Shown here: positions 47,562 through 59,472 of the stretch, piece after piece
How positions within the stretch are numbered: the stretch's first letter is position 1
Layout of the letters: every line of letters starts with the position of its first letter
DNA from: Silene latifolia
Taxonomy: Eukaryota; Streptophyta; Magnoliopsida; Caryophyllales; Caryophyllaceae
NCBI RefSeq assembly: GCF_048544455.1
Contig: NC_133530.1
Coordinates: 17,227,748-17,291,747, forward strand
Direction: 5' to 3'
DNA: 64,000 nucleotides
Notes under the pieces: generated by a model
Seen by the model: the letters and a program-made list of their open reading frames with translations, nothing else
Told to the model about the DNA's origin: nothing
Database searches by the model: none
Position numbers and translations under genes: made by a program

Positions 47562-47712
47562 ACACGAAACTGAGCTTGGGCGAAGAACATTTTCGTCCAA
47601 AACCAGGCCCAGACGAAAATATTTTTCGTCCAATGCCCATTCTGGACGAAGAACATTTTTTTCTGGGCCTGGTTTTGGACGAAAATGTTCTTCATCCAAG
47701 CCCAGTTCGTGT
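47562..47712. repeat. Long foldback (inverted repeat, ~51-bp arms)
   Basis: Left arm 47562-47612 (core GAACATTTTCGTCCAAAACC) is nearly the exact reverse complement of the right arm 47662-47712 (core GGTTTTGGACGAAAATGTTC), with a ~49-base loop. GGACGAA/TTCGTCC repeats within the loop too. Confidence 0.9.
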
Positions 47713-47768
47713 ATTTTTTTTTTCTTTTTTTTTTTTATAAAAATTCGAATAAAACGTTGCAAATCCGA

Positions 47769-47850
47769 CTAATTCCGTCTCAAATCAAGGCATCTATCCT
47801 AATTCCGTCTCAAATAAAGGCATCTATCCTAATTCCGTCACAAACATACA
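47769..47850. repeat. 30-bp tandem repeat, about 2.7 copies
   Basis: Unit CTAATTCCGTCTCAAATCAA plus GGCATCTATC at 47769, 47799 and 47829. Confidence 0.9.
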
Positions 47851-49174
47851 AACTAAGAAAATATTAAAAATAAAATTACTAAAGAATACATACCTTGTTG
47901 AATGTTTGAATTTGATGATGGAAATGATGTGGTTGAAGACGGTGTTTTCGTTGTTATGTGAGACGGGTTTTTTTTTCTTTAAATTTTTAGTGTGAAATAG
48001 TGATTTTTGGAGAAAATGTGAATATAAGGGGGAGTGTGAGGGAGGGGTAGTTTAGGAAGTTCATTAATAATTGTCGACGATAATTAGTAATATGTGTCGA
48101 CGATATTTAGTAGGTTAGTTTAAATAACCAGAGAAGAGAAGTGGACATGGCACGGCCCGGCCCTAGGAGCCCAAAATGTAAGTTAGAGGAGGATCCTAAT
48201 CGCTTCTCAAGTGAGCTTTGCCTTGACTCCTTGAGTAAGTTTATGTAATCATTTGGGCTAGACTGCCGACGTGCTCCATACCACCACAGCCCACCAAGTA
48301 CTTTTGAAGTGTTTTTGGCATAAAGGCAAAAACAAGGACATCACAATTTTAAAATTAATATAAACAAATCTTAAAAGTCAATAAAATATGAAAAGATACA
48401 AAAAAAAAATTTACTTGTACTAAATATAAAAGATTAAAAGTACGCTAAATTTGAAAGATTCACAATTTTTAATCACTAAAATGATCTTTACCATAAATTA
48501 TCATAAGACAATTGCATGTGTAAATTTAAAAACCAGGGAAGAGACTAGATAGGTTAGGCCGACCCCGAAAAGTGTCCCTCAAACTTGATCCGATAGATTA
48601 TAACTCGCTCGACCAGAAATGACCCAACTTACACCTCAAAAAAAAAGAAATGACCCAACTTAAAGTGACCAAACTTGAAGTGATCAGAGTGACCAAATAC
48701 ACTTTAAATGACTTATTTTAAGCAAAACTCTGACTTGAAATAACCCAAATGGCCTAAAATAACCCTATTCGGAGCAACCCGACAAAAAATGATCCAACCT
48801 ACTAAATAAGCCAATAATTATTATTCTGAAAATGAACTGATCCAAAATAATTCGACCCGAATAACCCATTCGTCAAAGGGAAAGTGGGACATATATTATT
48901 GACCACTCTCTTTAAAAATTGCTCCATCATGTCATAACTCATAAACAAGTTGCTCCATTATTTGATAGTGAAATTGTCCACAATTTCTTAAATCTTTAAT
49001 TTCAACAAGATTTTTTCAACATCAACCATCTTCACCAATCACCATTATCATCTTGCTCAATTCCTATCATTTTCAACAATCTCAACCATATTATTCATCA
49101 ATCTCTACAAAATTCTTGCCTACAAAAATGGTTCATAATTCAAAACACTAATAATTACTTCAAACCCTTTAATC
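47851..49174. other. Upstream region of WAK copy 3
   Basis: No gene seen. 48600-48860 is a run of degenerate TGACCCAACTT / GTGACCAAACTTGAA units. The last 200 bp before the ATG are AC- and TC-rich, as expected for a leader, without a clear TATA box. Confidence 0.4.
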
Positions 49175-52100
49175 ATGGCAAAACCATACCCAAATCACCT
49201 CCTAATAATCCTAATTAATTTCTTATTAACACCACTAATCATATCATATGTGATTTCCCCAAATTGCACCTCCAAATGTGGTAATGTCACAATTCCGTAC
49301 CCATTTGGCATAGAAGACGGGTGTTACTATATCGATCCAGACGATCCCGTCTCCCACCCGATGATGAAAATCACATGTGATCGTACCCAAAATCCACCCA
49401 AACCAATTCTAAAATCAAACATCCAAATAATAAACATTTCGGTCCAAAACCCGCAAATACAAATAAACAACTACGTATCATATAATTGTTACAATCAAGG
49501 CCAATCGACCGTAAATCATACCCAACGGGTCAATTTAGCTGGATTTACGATTTCAAGTACAAAAAATACGTTAGTAGTCATAGGGTGTGACAGTTATGCT
49601 TGGTTTACGGGGTCGCGACACGGTCAGTCATTTTATACGGGTTGTATGACTAAATGTGACGATTTAAATGATGTCGTAGACGGGCAATGTAACGGGGTCG
49701 GATGTTGCGAGGCGTCGATACCCGATGGGGTAACTAATATGACTACTGAAGTTTATAGTTTTTCTAATCATGTTAAGGTACCATTTAACCCGTGCAGTGT
49801 CGCATTTCCTGTGGCACTGGACGGGTTTAATTTTTCGAAAGAGGATTTGAGTCGGGATTCGGGTTTTTATTCTGGTTCGGATCTGAGGATTGAGCCGGTT
49901 GTGTTTAATTGGGGAATTGGGAGGAAAAGTTGTAAGGAGGTTAAAGAATTAGGGAGTTGTTTGTGTAAGAATAATACTGTTTGTTCTGATTTGAAACCGG
50001 ATCAAGATGGATATCGTTGCGATTGTAAAAAAGGGTATTTTGGTAATCCTTACCTTCCTCAAGGTTGCAAAGGTATGAAATTATGTACATTGTTCTCAAA
50101 AGTCAACTTCTTTTTTTTTGTTGAATTTAATTTGTTTCGGGTTTAAAAGGAGTATGAGACGGTCTTACATGTTAGTTATTGATGACGGATTTCAGCATTG
50201 GTGAAATGATAAATTTTGTTTATGCAGTTGAGGAAGGATCATTGTGGTGACAATGTAGGTTGTCTTATGTGTGATACTTGACCTGTTTTAAGGTTATATA
50301 CCCGTCTTAAGTGAGATTTTTTTTTTTTTTTTTTTTTTGATGACGAGGGGTTTAATCCCCCGGCCACTTGCAATACCCTGCAAACCACGTGTGCCAGGTA
50401 AGATATCCCTTAGGATGACAGGTAACCGCAGCACTTCCGTGTAGGGAGTCGAACCCGGAACCTATGTTTTAGTTTTGTTTGTGCTGTTTCTTTCTGTTTT
50501 CCGGTTCTGCTGTGTTCGCTTGGCTGAATTGCATTATTGGTATTTCCTGGTTGCAGCTTTGATTCCCTCCGATCCTATCCAAACCGATAAATATACCCAT
50601 ATTTTGAAGTACAGGTAGAATGGATTGGATTAGCGGAAGTCTGTAATACCCGACTTTCAGCCTAAAAAAGCCCTGTCAACCATGTATAAAATTAAGATCA
50701 TACAGGATAGTTATTTCGAGACAAAAATTTATCTGCTAACAAATTTTTGCAGCAAAGAGGGAGCGGAGCATTTTTGCTGTTTATTTCATATGCTGATATG
50801 CATGTTACAGTGCATTGTATAATGGCTACATCCTGTTAGTATTTTTGTTGTGGAATTAATTTGTCTGGTGATTTTTTTTTCTTCGTAAATGTGATCAGAT
50901 ATTGATGAGTGTAAGGGAGAAAATGAATGTGAGAAAGCAGAATATTGTATCAACACTGACGGAAGCTACATTTGCGAATGCCCAAAGGGATATTATGGGA
51001 ATGCTACAATTACTGAAGGTTGCATCTCTAGAAAGACTTGGCTAAAACCAGTCATCATTACGGCAGGTACTAATACAATAGACAGTTTATATTTGCAGAG
51101 TTTTAATGCTGCCAAAACGATATCATCGATTTGCTTGTGGTCATCATTACGGCAGCTGCATCTTTGTGACAGGCTGTTTTTCAAGTCACAGTTTTTCTGA
51201 AATGTTCTGAAAGAGTAATTTTCGTGTAGGTATTGGTGGAAGTATTATAATTTTGCTTGTGGCTGCGTTTCTGTTGCACCGGAAACGCGGGAAAAGAGAA
51301 CTCAAACTGCTACGAGAAAGCTTTTTCCGTCAAAACGGAGGTCTGATACTGCATCAAAAACTCTCTAGAATGGATGATCTGAAGATTTTTACTGCAGAAG
51401 ATTTAGATTATGCAACTGACAATTACAATGAAATGAACATAATCGGCAGAGGCGGATTTGGGGTTGTTTACAGGGGAGTTATTCCGAATAATCAACAAGT
51501 GGCAATCAAACGATCTCTTCAAGTCGATCCTGATCAAGTTGAGCAATTCATCAATGAGATTATCATACTGGCACAAATCAACAACAGAAATGTAGTCAAA
51601 TTGCTAGGATGTTGTCTCGAGACTGAAGTACCGTTACTGGTTTACGAGTTTATCAACAATGGCACATTATATGATCACTTGCAAGATGAAGGGTTAGCAT
51701 CCGTCTTTACGTGGAGTCTGCGTCTAAGTGTAGCATCAGAAGTCGCTGATGTACTAGCATATCTACACACCACTATCTCAACCCCGATTATCCACAGAGA
51801 CATGAAATCGCTGAATATACTCTTAGATGAAAGTTACACGGCTAAGGTTGCTGATTTTGGCGCGTCAAGATTGGTTCCATTGGATCAAGGCCAATTAGCC
51901 ACTATGGTGCTAGGAACCCTTGGATACTTGGACCCCGAGTATCTGCAAACAAGCGAATTAACCGACAAGAGTGATGTTTACAGCTTTGGGGTAGTGTTGG
52001 TTGAGTTATTGACTAGGGAAAAGGCGATATCTAGCCAAAGGTCAGAAGCTGAGCGATACCTTTCTATGCACTTTCTTCTTAAGATGAAAGAGGACCGTTT

Positions 52101-52350
52101 ATTCGACATTATTGACCAAAACATAGGAAAAACTGAGGAAGAAAAGGAGCAGATAAAGGCAGTGGCTAATCTAGCAAAATGGTGCTTGAAGTTGAATGGA
52201 GACGATAGACCAACCATGAAGGAAGTCGCCAGGGAACTCGAGGGGATCAAAGGAACAACAAACTCACATCCTTGGCATAATGATGGAAAATCATTTGATG
52301 AGCAAGAAGATCGTGAGCATCTTCTTGCAAGAGTTGGCGAAAGATGGTGA
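49175..52350 (+). CDS. Wall-associated kinase-like receptor, copy 3 (intact)
   Basis: Exons 49175-50072, 50899-51066 and 51230-52350 give 728 aa with no interruption. N-terminal hydrophobic signal peptide (LLIILINFLLTPLIISYVI), galacturonan-binding block (NCTSKCGNVTIPYPFG), WAK-associated Cys-rich region, an EGF-like module at the end of exon 1, calcium-binding EGF in exon 2 (DIDECKGENECEKAEYCINT), a transmembrane helix (GSIIILLVAAFLLH) and an RD-type kinase: [43 protein letters not shown]. Plasma-membrane receptor linked to pectin. Intron positions and phases equal those of copies 1 and 2, but the ectodomain is clearly more diverged. AATAAA at 52496-52501 is a plausible poly(A) signal. The only one of the three that reads as complete. 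Confidence 0.95.
50317..50462 (-). mobile_element. SINE fragment in WAK copy 3 intron 1
   Basis: On the minus strand it ends CCCCTCGTCATC plus poly(A), the same tail as the SINE at 20521. A Pol III B box (GGTTCCGGGTTCGACTCCC) is present. The A box was not found, so it is 5'-truncated or a sister family. Confidence 0.7.
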
Positions 52351-52495
52351 TGGTGATGGTCAGAACTCGACTTGTACAATCTCCATAATTTTGGTTTCAC
52401 CCATGGAAGATGGGAAGTAATTGATTGTGAATTATTGTTTCTTCCGGCTAGTTCGTAAGCCATAATTGAGTGTCGATACTCTGTACAACAGTGCA

Positions 52496-52501
52496 AATAA
52501 A
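52496..52501 (+). terminator. Poly(A) signal of WAK copy 3
   Basis: AATAAA 146 bases after the stop codon, the first canonical signal downstream. Confidence 0.5.
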
Positions 52502-52779
52502 GAACAGGCGTTTCTTATGATGTCGTATTTTGAACACCTTGGTTGTTATCAGTATTTTTTAAGCTCCGTTTTATTTAGTAAACGGTAATGGTGTTTTTCG
52601 GCTGACAGAGAAGATTGAGTGTTTCGTATAATGCGCGCGGTCCCCAAATCAGGTGGACTCGCTTCTCGTGTACTTAGTGAAACATGTCATACCTTGTGTA
52701 GCCGAACCAATGTGGTTGATATTGGGATAAATGGTGCGATTGCATTGGTTTTTCGCTACGACTTTCATTAGACGGTTAG

Positions 52780-53350
52780 GCCTCCATCCCAAAGACTGCC
52801 CACAAAGGACTGCTGTACCGCGGTGAGCAGCATGAAGGAGAAGCAGCCGCGGTGTGCTTGTGTTTCTTTATTATAGGACAAGCTCATAATGGAAGTGAGC
52901 AGATTAAGAGCCTCGGTATTCAGGAAGCTAAGCTTATGGAACTCCCTTCTGCATGTCACCTTACTAATGCTAGTATTGCTGAATGTCCTAGTAATTACCT
53001 TCTCTCTTCTCTATAATAATTAATTATATAATCATTAAATAAATTAGGTAACTTAGGTTATTAGCTAGCAATAGCATGCTACATGTCTTATACCAAAATA
53101 ATCTGTAGAAAGTAAGAAACTGATTAACAGGTAGGTGAATGGTGATGGAGTAAATGAAAGTCTGATAATATGAATGAATATTTGTGCAGAGCTTTTGGGT
53201 ATATCTCCAACCTCTCCAGCAGCTGCCATATTCATGCACAACATCACCTCTCCAACACCGGCAGCACCATTATTAACAGGTAGGAGATGTAGTATGACTG
53301 ATTTGATCACCCCAAGCAGTTACTCTGGCTCAGATTGTCGATTTTTGTAA
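52780..53350 (+). CDS. Unrecognised two-exon coding fragment
   Basis: The frame is open from 52780 (after a stop at 52777) to a GT donor at 52991; an acceptor at 53188-53189 continues it in phase to a TAA at 53348-53350. The first exon reads KTAHKGLLYRG, then GQAHNGSEQIKSLGIQEAKL, MELPSACHLTNASIAEC; the second LLGISPTSPAAAIFMHN and a C-terminal TPSSYSGSDCRFL. Codon use and clean splicing look like a real C-terminal half, but I cannot name the family. No ATG or upstream exon fits in the 430 bp to WAK copy 3, so it is probably a gene relic. Confidence 0.45.
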
Positions 53351-53867
53351 TTGGATGGTTGCTTGATAAAGCAACACCATAAGTGTGACCCAAAACCAAT
53401 CCCGTAGCCAGTCTTTGACCAGCGCTCTTTTATGTGCCTTCTTTTAGTTGGTTGTGTACGGTAGTAGTATAGGTAAAATGTCATTGCACAGTTAAAAGCT
53501 CCTTATTTCCGAATATTCAGAATTTAGAATCTGTCTTCAAATCTTTCATCTAGCATTGTGCCTCAGTAGACTTTTTAGCACACAGAATGACACAAGGGAT
53601 AAATGTTTAATTCTTCAATCAATATTTACCATAAATTCAAGGTAAATATGTTTCTGTCGAGTTTGTTTCATTATATGGCCCAAAACTTCCAATTATTACA
53701 AAATTGAACATTCTTCTAAAGTAGAGCCTAAAAGTTGCCATGACTTATTGCAACGTCGTCGTCGTCGTGGTGTCAAAAAACAAATTATCAACTCTGAAAA
53801 CCCTCAATCATTCATCGACAAAGGAAGCATTTTAAAGGAAAGGAAAGGAAAGGGAACTATTCAATGT
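53351..53867. other. Intergenic between the fragment and the PDH E2 3' end
   Basis: No gene. Contains CGTCGTCGTCGTCG (about 53753) and AAAGG repeats (about 53835) next to the E2 stop, probably in its 3' UTR. Confidence 0.4.
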
Positions 53868-56800
53868 TTAAAGCAACATAGATTCTGGATTCTCGATGTA
53901 GCCTTTGAATGCTTTTAACCATTCTGCACCGATGGCACCTGCACATGACAATGGAAGATCACAAGCCATTAAGAGGTTTTAAGATTAAATGAAACAACAA
54001 TACATTATAATTAATTAAGGTCAACAAATATTAACAATGCTATGCAATGCTTACCATCAATGACTCGATGATCGCAACTTAGTGTAACAGACATGAAGGA
54101 AGCAAACTTGAATTGATCATCTATTCCAGGTACAACTCTCTTTTGGGCTACACAAGGGCAAATTAGATAATCAGCAGCAACAACAACAACAACATCACAA
54201 GGCTTAATCCCAAAATGATTTGGGGTCGGCTGACATGAATCATCCTTTAGAACCGTTTATGGGTGATGATCGCACACCTCAAAATGCGAAAATATAGAAA
54301 GGAAAAGTGCAAAACAAAAGGGGAGAGTGAAACATAATAGAAAAGTCAAGGTAAACTTACAGGTTTTAAAATCAAGTCCGGATTTCTTTTATAAAAACTT
54401 AAGAATTTAAATTAGATAATCAGCACTCTTGGTTTAATAATACAATCAATGACAACATTTACCAGTCTCCCAAGGTTCATGATTTTTTGACTCAGTGACA
54501 ATTCAATATGCATCTTGTATTTCACAAAAAAATCCAAAACCAAAAAGAAGTAACTAGTCCTCAACTCCGGATGAAAATTGTGTCGAGAATTGCACCATAT
54601 GGCATGTACGGAACAATAGTGTTAAAAAACAAAAAAACTACACAGTTTAGTAAGCCATTATGCTTCATTCCATCGCAATCCAGAAAACCAGAACCAAAGA
54701 GTGGGGAGTCTTGGCTCCATTAGAATTGGAAACATCGTCGTCAATAATATATCCCTCTAAAAACCAGCTATAGGCGATTTAATGATGTCCATTTGGAGAT
54801 GCAAGGATAATATACGAATTCTTGACTAGTAACATTGTTTTCCACATCACTACACAAGTGTCAAATGAGAAACAAGTTCATTATCTTATTGTGTATTTTA
54901 GTTAAGTATGGACATTGTATTTCATATCTGTAGGAGCTGAAAGCCGAGCAGTACTTTGGTGCTCAACCAAAGCGCACTTTGGTAATTATTTTCTCCAAGT
55001 ATGTGAAGAGATGCCGCGTAACTTGTCATGTTCATCAAAAAATAATTTCAAATTCCTTTTTTTTAAACTATTGAGAATTGTGGAAATATAAAGAAGGTAG
55101 GTATTGCTTGGCCACCAAAGTCAAGAGCGGGCAATATGAAGGAATGGAGCATTATATTACTTTTTGCTAAAAGAGAGCTACATGTGATGCTGTGAGAATC
55201 TTACCTGCTCCAACAGCCAGAATAGCTGCTTGTGGCGGATTAACGATGGCACAGAACTGCTTGATTCCAAATGCACCTCCAAGGTTCGAGACGGTAAATG
55301 TACCACCCTACAGCGAAGCGAAAATGACCGAGAATCATACAAAAAATCAGAGCAATATGTCAGCCCTTTAGGACATTTAATAGCAGAAAAAAACGGTGTA
55401 CCTCGTAATCTTCTGGCTTCAGGCTATTATCTCTGGCTTTTTGTGCCAGATATTTGACTTCCTCACCAATCTTAGACAAGCCTTTCTTGTCAGCATCCTG
55501 CACAGGTTACAGAGAAACATTATTCGGGATGCGTTCAAACTTATTTGAATCTTCGAAATTCTTTGTTATCGTGATTGCAATAGAGGAATTTGCCACTGAC
55601 CCGGACCACTGGGACGTATAGACCATTATCAGTTTGCACTGCTACATTGATGTTAACATTGTGGAACCTGTTTGCACCAAAAAAAAATACTCATTGTCTT
55701 CTTGTTCAGGAAAAGGATAACAACCTACAAAACAAAGTTACATTATAATCAGCAGCACTCAAACTTTTACACTCACTGGCGTATGTAGTCGTCGGTCCAA
55801 GAACTGTTGCATTGTGGAACTTTCTTGAGCGCCAAGGCAGCAGCCTGCATTCACATTCAACTAGAGTTAGCATATCCGCCACAAAACAAACTACAGCCTA
55901 CAAACAAATTTTAAACTGTAAAATACAGGAGAGGAAGTTGGTGAAAGGTTGCAACAAATGGTAAATAGTGCCAAAATGAAAAGACATTTTTTAGCATGAC
56001 ATATTTCCGCGTTTACTGAAAGTGTGCTAAAATCATCACATCAGATCTGGACTGTGATGCAGTAATCTAGTTATCTTAAAGGTTACAGTGAGATAGTGAC
56101 TACATTTCAGAACTGAGGCAATTATGGCGCAATGACTGCGGTGCCGGGTGGCTACCAATTTCTAGATCATGTTTCATGAAATTTAATAGCACGCAAGTCA
56201 TTGGGTGCATTGACAACATCTGAGAAGCCAATTCTGAGAAGCCACAGGTTCTGATTCTGAGATGAAGGCTAACAACAATATTAATACCATGGCCACCTAT
56301 AAGACACTATTATACATTATGTCAAACAAGGTACCATCAACCATTGTTAAGAGCCTTCAACTTTAAGTGCTCAGCAAATCTACGCGTAAAACGTCTTAAA
56401 TGTGAGGGAAAACATAAATTGTTCCTTGTTACAAATTGCCAAGACCACAGCTGGCCTGCTGCTACCAACTTACAAACAGCAGTTATAAATTAGGTTCTAG
56501 TAGAGAACCGTGAGTCCTTCATGACACCCAAAACATAACATTTACGAATCACTGTGCAAACCAGAAACAATAGTAGTACGTGAGGATGCAAAGTGCAAGT
56601 ACCTTAATTACGAGATCATTGACAGAAATTCGCTTTCCCCCAGAAGCCTCTTGTAATGAGTTTAATTGGCTTCTCAATCTGAGGGACATAACACCAAGGT
56701 AAGATAACATTATAACATCAGCCACTTGGAGGGTAAGACAACGGTATAAAAAACTAAATACTTACTCCATAAGTTTGTCAAGACATGTATCAACTGTCAA

Positions 56801-58778
56801 GTAATAGTGGGGAATGGTTTGCTTCGACAATAACAACCGTGAAGCCGTGATCTGAGAAGATTATAATTAGAGTTTAGTATCAACAATGTACACAGCTTTG
56901 CCATTGCTTCAGTGATCTACAACACTACTGTGACAAAAGCCGATATGTACAGAACATTAAAGATAAAAGATGATAATGATGGAATATCGAAACCAACATT
57001 TACCTTTCTTATCTGAGAATGAGGAATATCAGAATAGTCCAGACCAGATACTTCAGCAGCTTTACGTACTGGTGTTGCTGATTCCTTGCCCCGGGAAGCT
57101 GCACACAGAAAAAGCATCATCGTGCTTTTGACAAACTGTTTGCTTGAATTTACTTTAACATCCGTATATCATTTTAGTTAAAATGCCAGACCTTGCACAT
57201 ACAGATGGGGAAAAAAATTGGGTGAAAATATCAGAATAATTAAAACATGCAAATGCATTATAAGTGCCTGACCCTTTTCTGTTTAGAAACTCCCAGACTT
57301 TGCACATTATGAACAAAACATTAACTATTTGGCTATCAATTTGTTCGCTCATTAGACTCCTTCAAATTCTGTGTTTTCAATGGTAAGACAGATATTGAGA
57401 ACAAGAGTTAGTTCAAGTGGTAAGAGCTCTCTTACTCCAACCATGAAGTTTGGGGTTCGATTCTCACCTGCGACATAAATGCGCTCATTTGAACCAAAAA
57501 AAATGGTAAGACAGATATCTAGGTTCTTGAGGTCTAACTAAGGCCAGGTAGGTATGTAATAGGTAAATAAGTGAGGTGACAGAATACTAACGAACAATCA
57601 CAGCGATGCAGAGCTGTATGATAGAGACATGGTAATTCCAAAATTGGCGACAAAAAGTAGCACATTTCTCTTGTTGATCGAGACTACACATTACCTAAGA
57701 AATCTTCGATATCAGCTTTTAAAATACGCCCATCAGGACCGGTTCCTTTGATGCTTGATAAAGGAACCTTCATAGCCAAAGGAAAAAGCAAAAGACAAAA
57801 ACACAAGTTAGAAATCTGAAAATTGCTAAAACAAAAGAAATAGAAAGTCAACAAATATATTCTACTCCATAGCTCACCTTGTTATCTTCAGCCAAGCTCC
57901 TTGCAAGAGGACTAGCAAAAATGCGATCCTCGGTTGATGCTGTCTGACTAGGCTTCGAAAAGCTTGGCTCTGGTTGCTTGGCAGGTGGCTCAGCTGGTTC
58001 TTCTTTAGGTAAAGGAGTCTCAACAGGTTTTTTAGTTTCAGAGGCAGCAGCTTCAGGTTTTGAAGGAGAGAAATCTTTAAACTTTTGAATATCTTCCTCC
58101 TCTTCAACGGTGATGGCAATCACCTAAAACAGCACAGAAAGGAAGCCAAGGTCGAAAGGAAAAAATTATTTGACAAGTCATCAAGTATTTCCCTGCATCG
58201 CATTGGAGTCATCAAGTATCCGACATTTGGACACACACCCGTGTCGGATACTTCTAAACGAGTCTGAGTAAAACCGTTCATATTGGATTTCAGAAAATAA
58301 AGAACGTTTATGGGTTTAAATATCCAAGACCTCTTGGGGATCTGATCAATGTACTAGTAGATTGTATGTATATGGAACCTACAGAGAGGATGAGAGGTAA
58401 CGGCTGAGCCGCTGACGAAATGGTGAGCCGGAGAGCTCATTGCACAACTGGTTTGCTACTTACACACAATACATAGTTATATAAAATGATGTTGCAATAT
58501 CCAATGAACAGGAAATGGGCTCTGAACATGGTTTTTAAAGATGAAATGAGTGGTGTTCTAGACTTCTAGTCTGAGAGCATTCGGTGTCAATAAAAACCAA
58601 CTCAAGATGAAATTGGTAAACTGTCATACACGGAAAAAAATGTCACATCCGCAAACACCTAAATAACTTAGATGTGCATATGAAGGTCAATCTTAATAAA
58701 TACAAATTTATTATGAAGATAGAGATGTTTTAGTACCTCGCCAACTTGAATTCCTTGAGAGCCATCTCCTCGAACTAG
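53868..58778 (-). CDS. Pyruvate dehydrogenase E2 (dihydrolipoamide acetyltransferase), lipoyl exon(s) not found
   Basis: Twelve exons in minus order: 58778-58737, 58123-57878, 57767-57695, 57098-57004, 56851-56766, 56678-56603, 55844-55777, 55667-55601, 55497-55402, 55307-55205, 54147-54055, 53938-53868. All join in frame (371 aa visible). Content: the tail of a lipoyl domain ([26 protein letters not shown]), a Pro/Glu/Lys linker, the E3/E1-binding domain ([33 protein letters not shown]) and the acyltransferase core with DHRVIDG (catalytic His near residue 344) ending ENPESMLL. It transfers acetyl groups to CoA in the PDH complex; the C-terminus matches the plant mitochondrial type. The lipoyl-lysine (DKA) exon and transit peptide are absent between 58779 and the next gene at 59473. 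Confidence 0.9.
54177..54409. mobile_element. SINE-like insert in an E2 intron, perfect 16-bp duplication
   Basis: AATTAGATAATCAGCA flanks both sides (54161-54176, 54410-54425). It starts with (CAA)n, then CTTAATCCCAAAATGATTTG, GGGTCGGCTGACATGAATC, a motif found dispersed in many plant genomes. Confidence 0.75.
57396..57502 (+). mobile_element. Short tRNA-derived SINE in an E2 intron
   Basis: A box (TAGTTCAAGTGGTAAGAGC), B box (GGGGTTCGATTCTCACC), ends in A8. Perfect 16-bp duplication ATGGTAAGACAGATAT (57380-57395, 57503-57518). Confidence 0.85.
58214..58253. repeat. Short hairpin AAGTATCCGACA..TGTCGGATACTT
   Basis: Perfect 12-bp arms with a 16-base loop (TTTGGACACACACCCG) inside an E2 intron. 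Confidence 0.7.
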
Positions 58779-59472
58779 CTTACATTTTCAGTTATGCCTA
58801 GTGACTTCTACCTGTCTTAACTGTCAAGTACCAACAGTAAACAAAGAAAGATCGATGGTGGCGGAGAAAGGGAACTCAAAAACAAAAGACACAAATTTAA
58901 TCTTCAGTTTGATTCCCACTTCGATCATAGTTGGAGCATTATATATTTATATGTATCTACAGTCAACTTACTTCAAACCGGCTCCTTACCTGAAAACAGC
59001 AATTATTTACGGCATGCTCAAACGGCGTGCTCCACAGCAAACATCAATGAACATTGGCACATGAATTGATACTCAGAGTCAAACATTATCTCAAACTAAG
59101 ACGGTTTTATAAGATAACTTGTCACAACATAAAGCAATCAGGCTATCATCAGTCAGCTACCAAAACATCAGAGCATTCATAGCTTCATAGAGTAGCTAAC
59201 ACTTGCAGTTTGAAACAAATCAACCACGAAATAACCACAATGAGCTTGATACGCATAAACCAGATGCAAATTAAGCAGAAAATTCCAAAACCAAAACGAT
59301 TAAAACTCAATTGTATTAGTTCATTAAAACAATTTATCAAAATTCAGTAGAACAAAGCTAGCTACTTTCATAAGTAAGCATCCCTTAAAACATCATTAGG
59401 ATGTATAATCCGCAGACATAAACTAAATGCAACAAAAACCCATCACAATTACACTGTGATCATACTTTTAAA
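58779..59472. other. Gap between E2 and the L1-domain gene
   Basis: Searched for a lipoyl-domain exon on the minus strand (DKA, ETDKA, GYLAK) and found none. No other gene seen. Confidence 0.5.

Noticed and set aside
50641-50700. TGTAATACCCGAC in WAK copy 3 intron 1 as an LTR start
   Set aside because: Only a dozen bases resemble a Gypsy LTR start; no second LTR, primer site or duplication.
51978-52496. 172-codon ORF antisense to WAK copy 3
   Set aside because: It mirrors the conserved kinase codons; no splice or start context, no known domain.
57405-57480. tRNA gene inside the E2 intron
   Set aside because: Same reasons: B box and A tail with a perfect duplication; it is a SINE.
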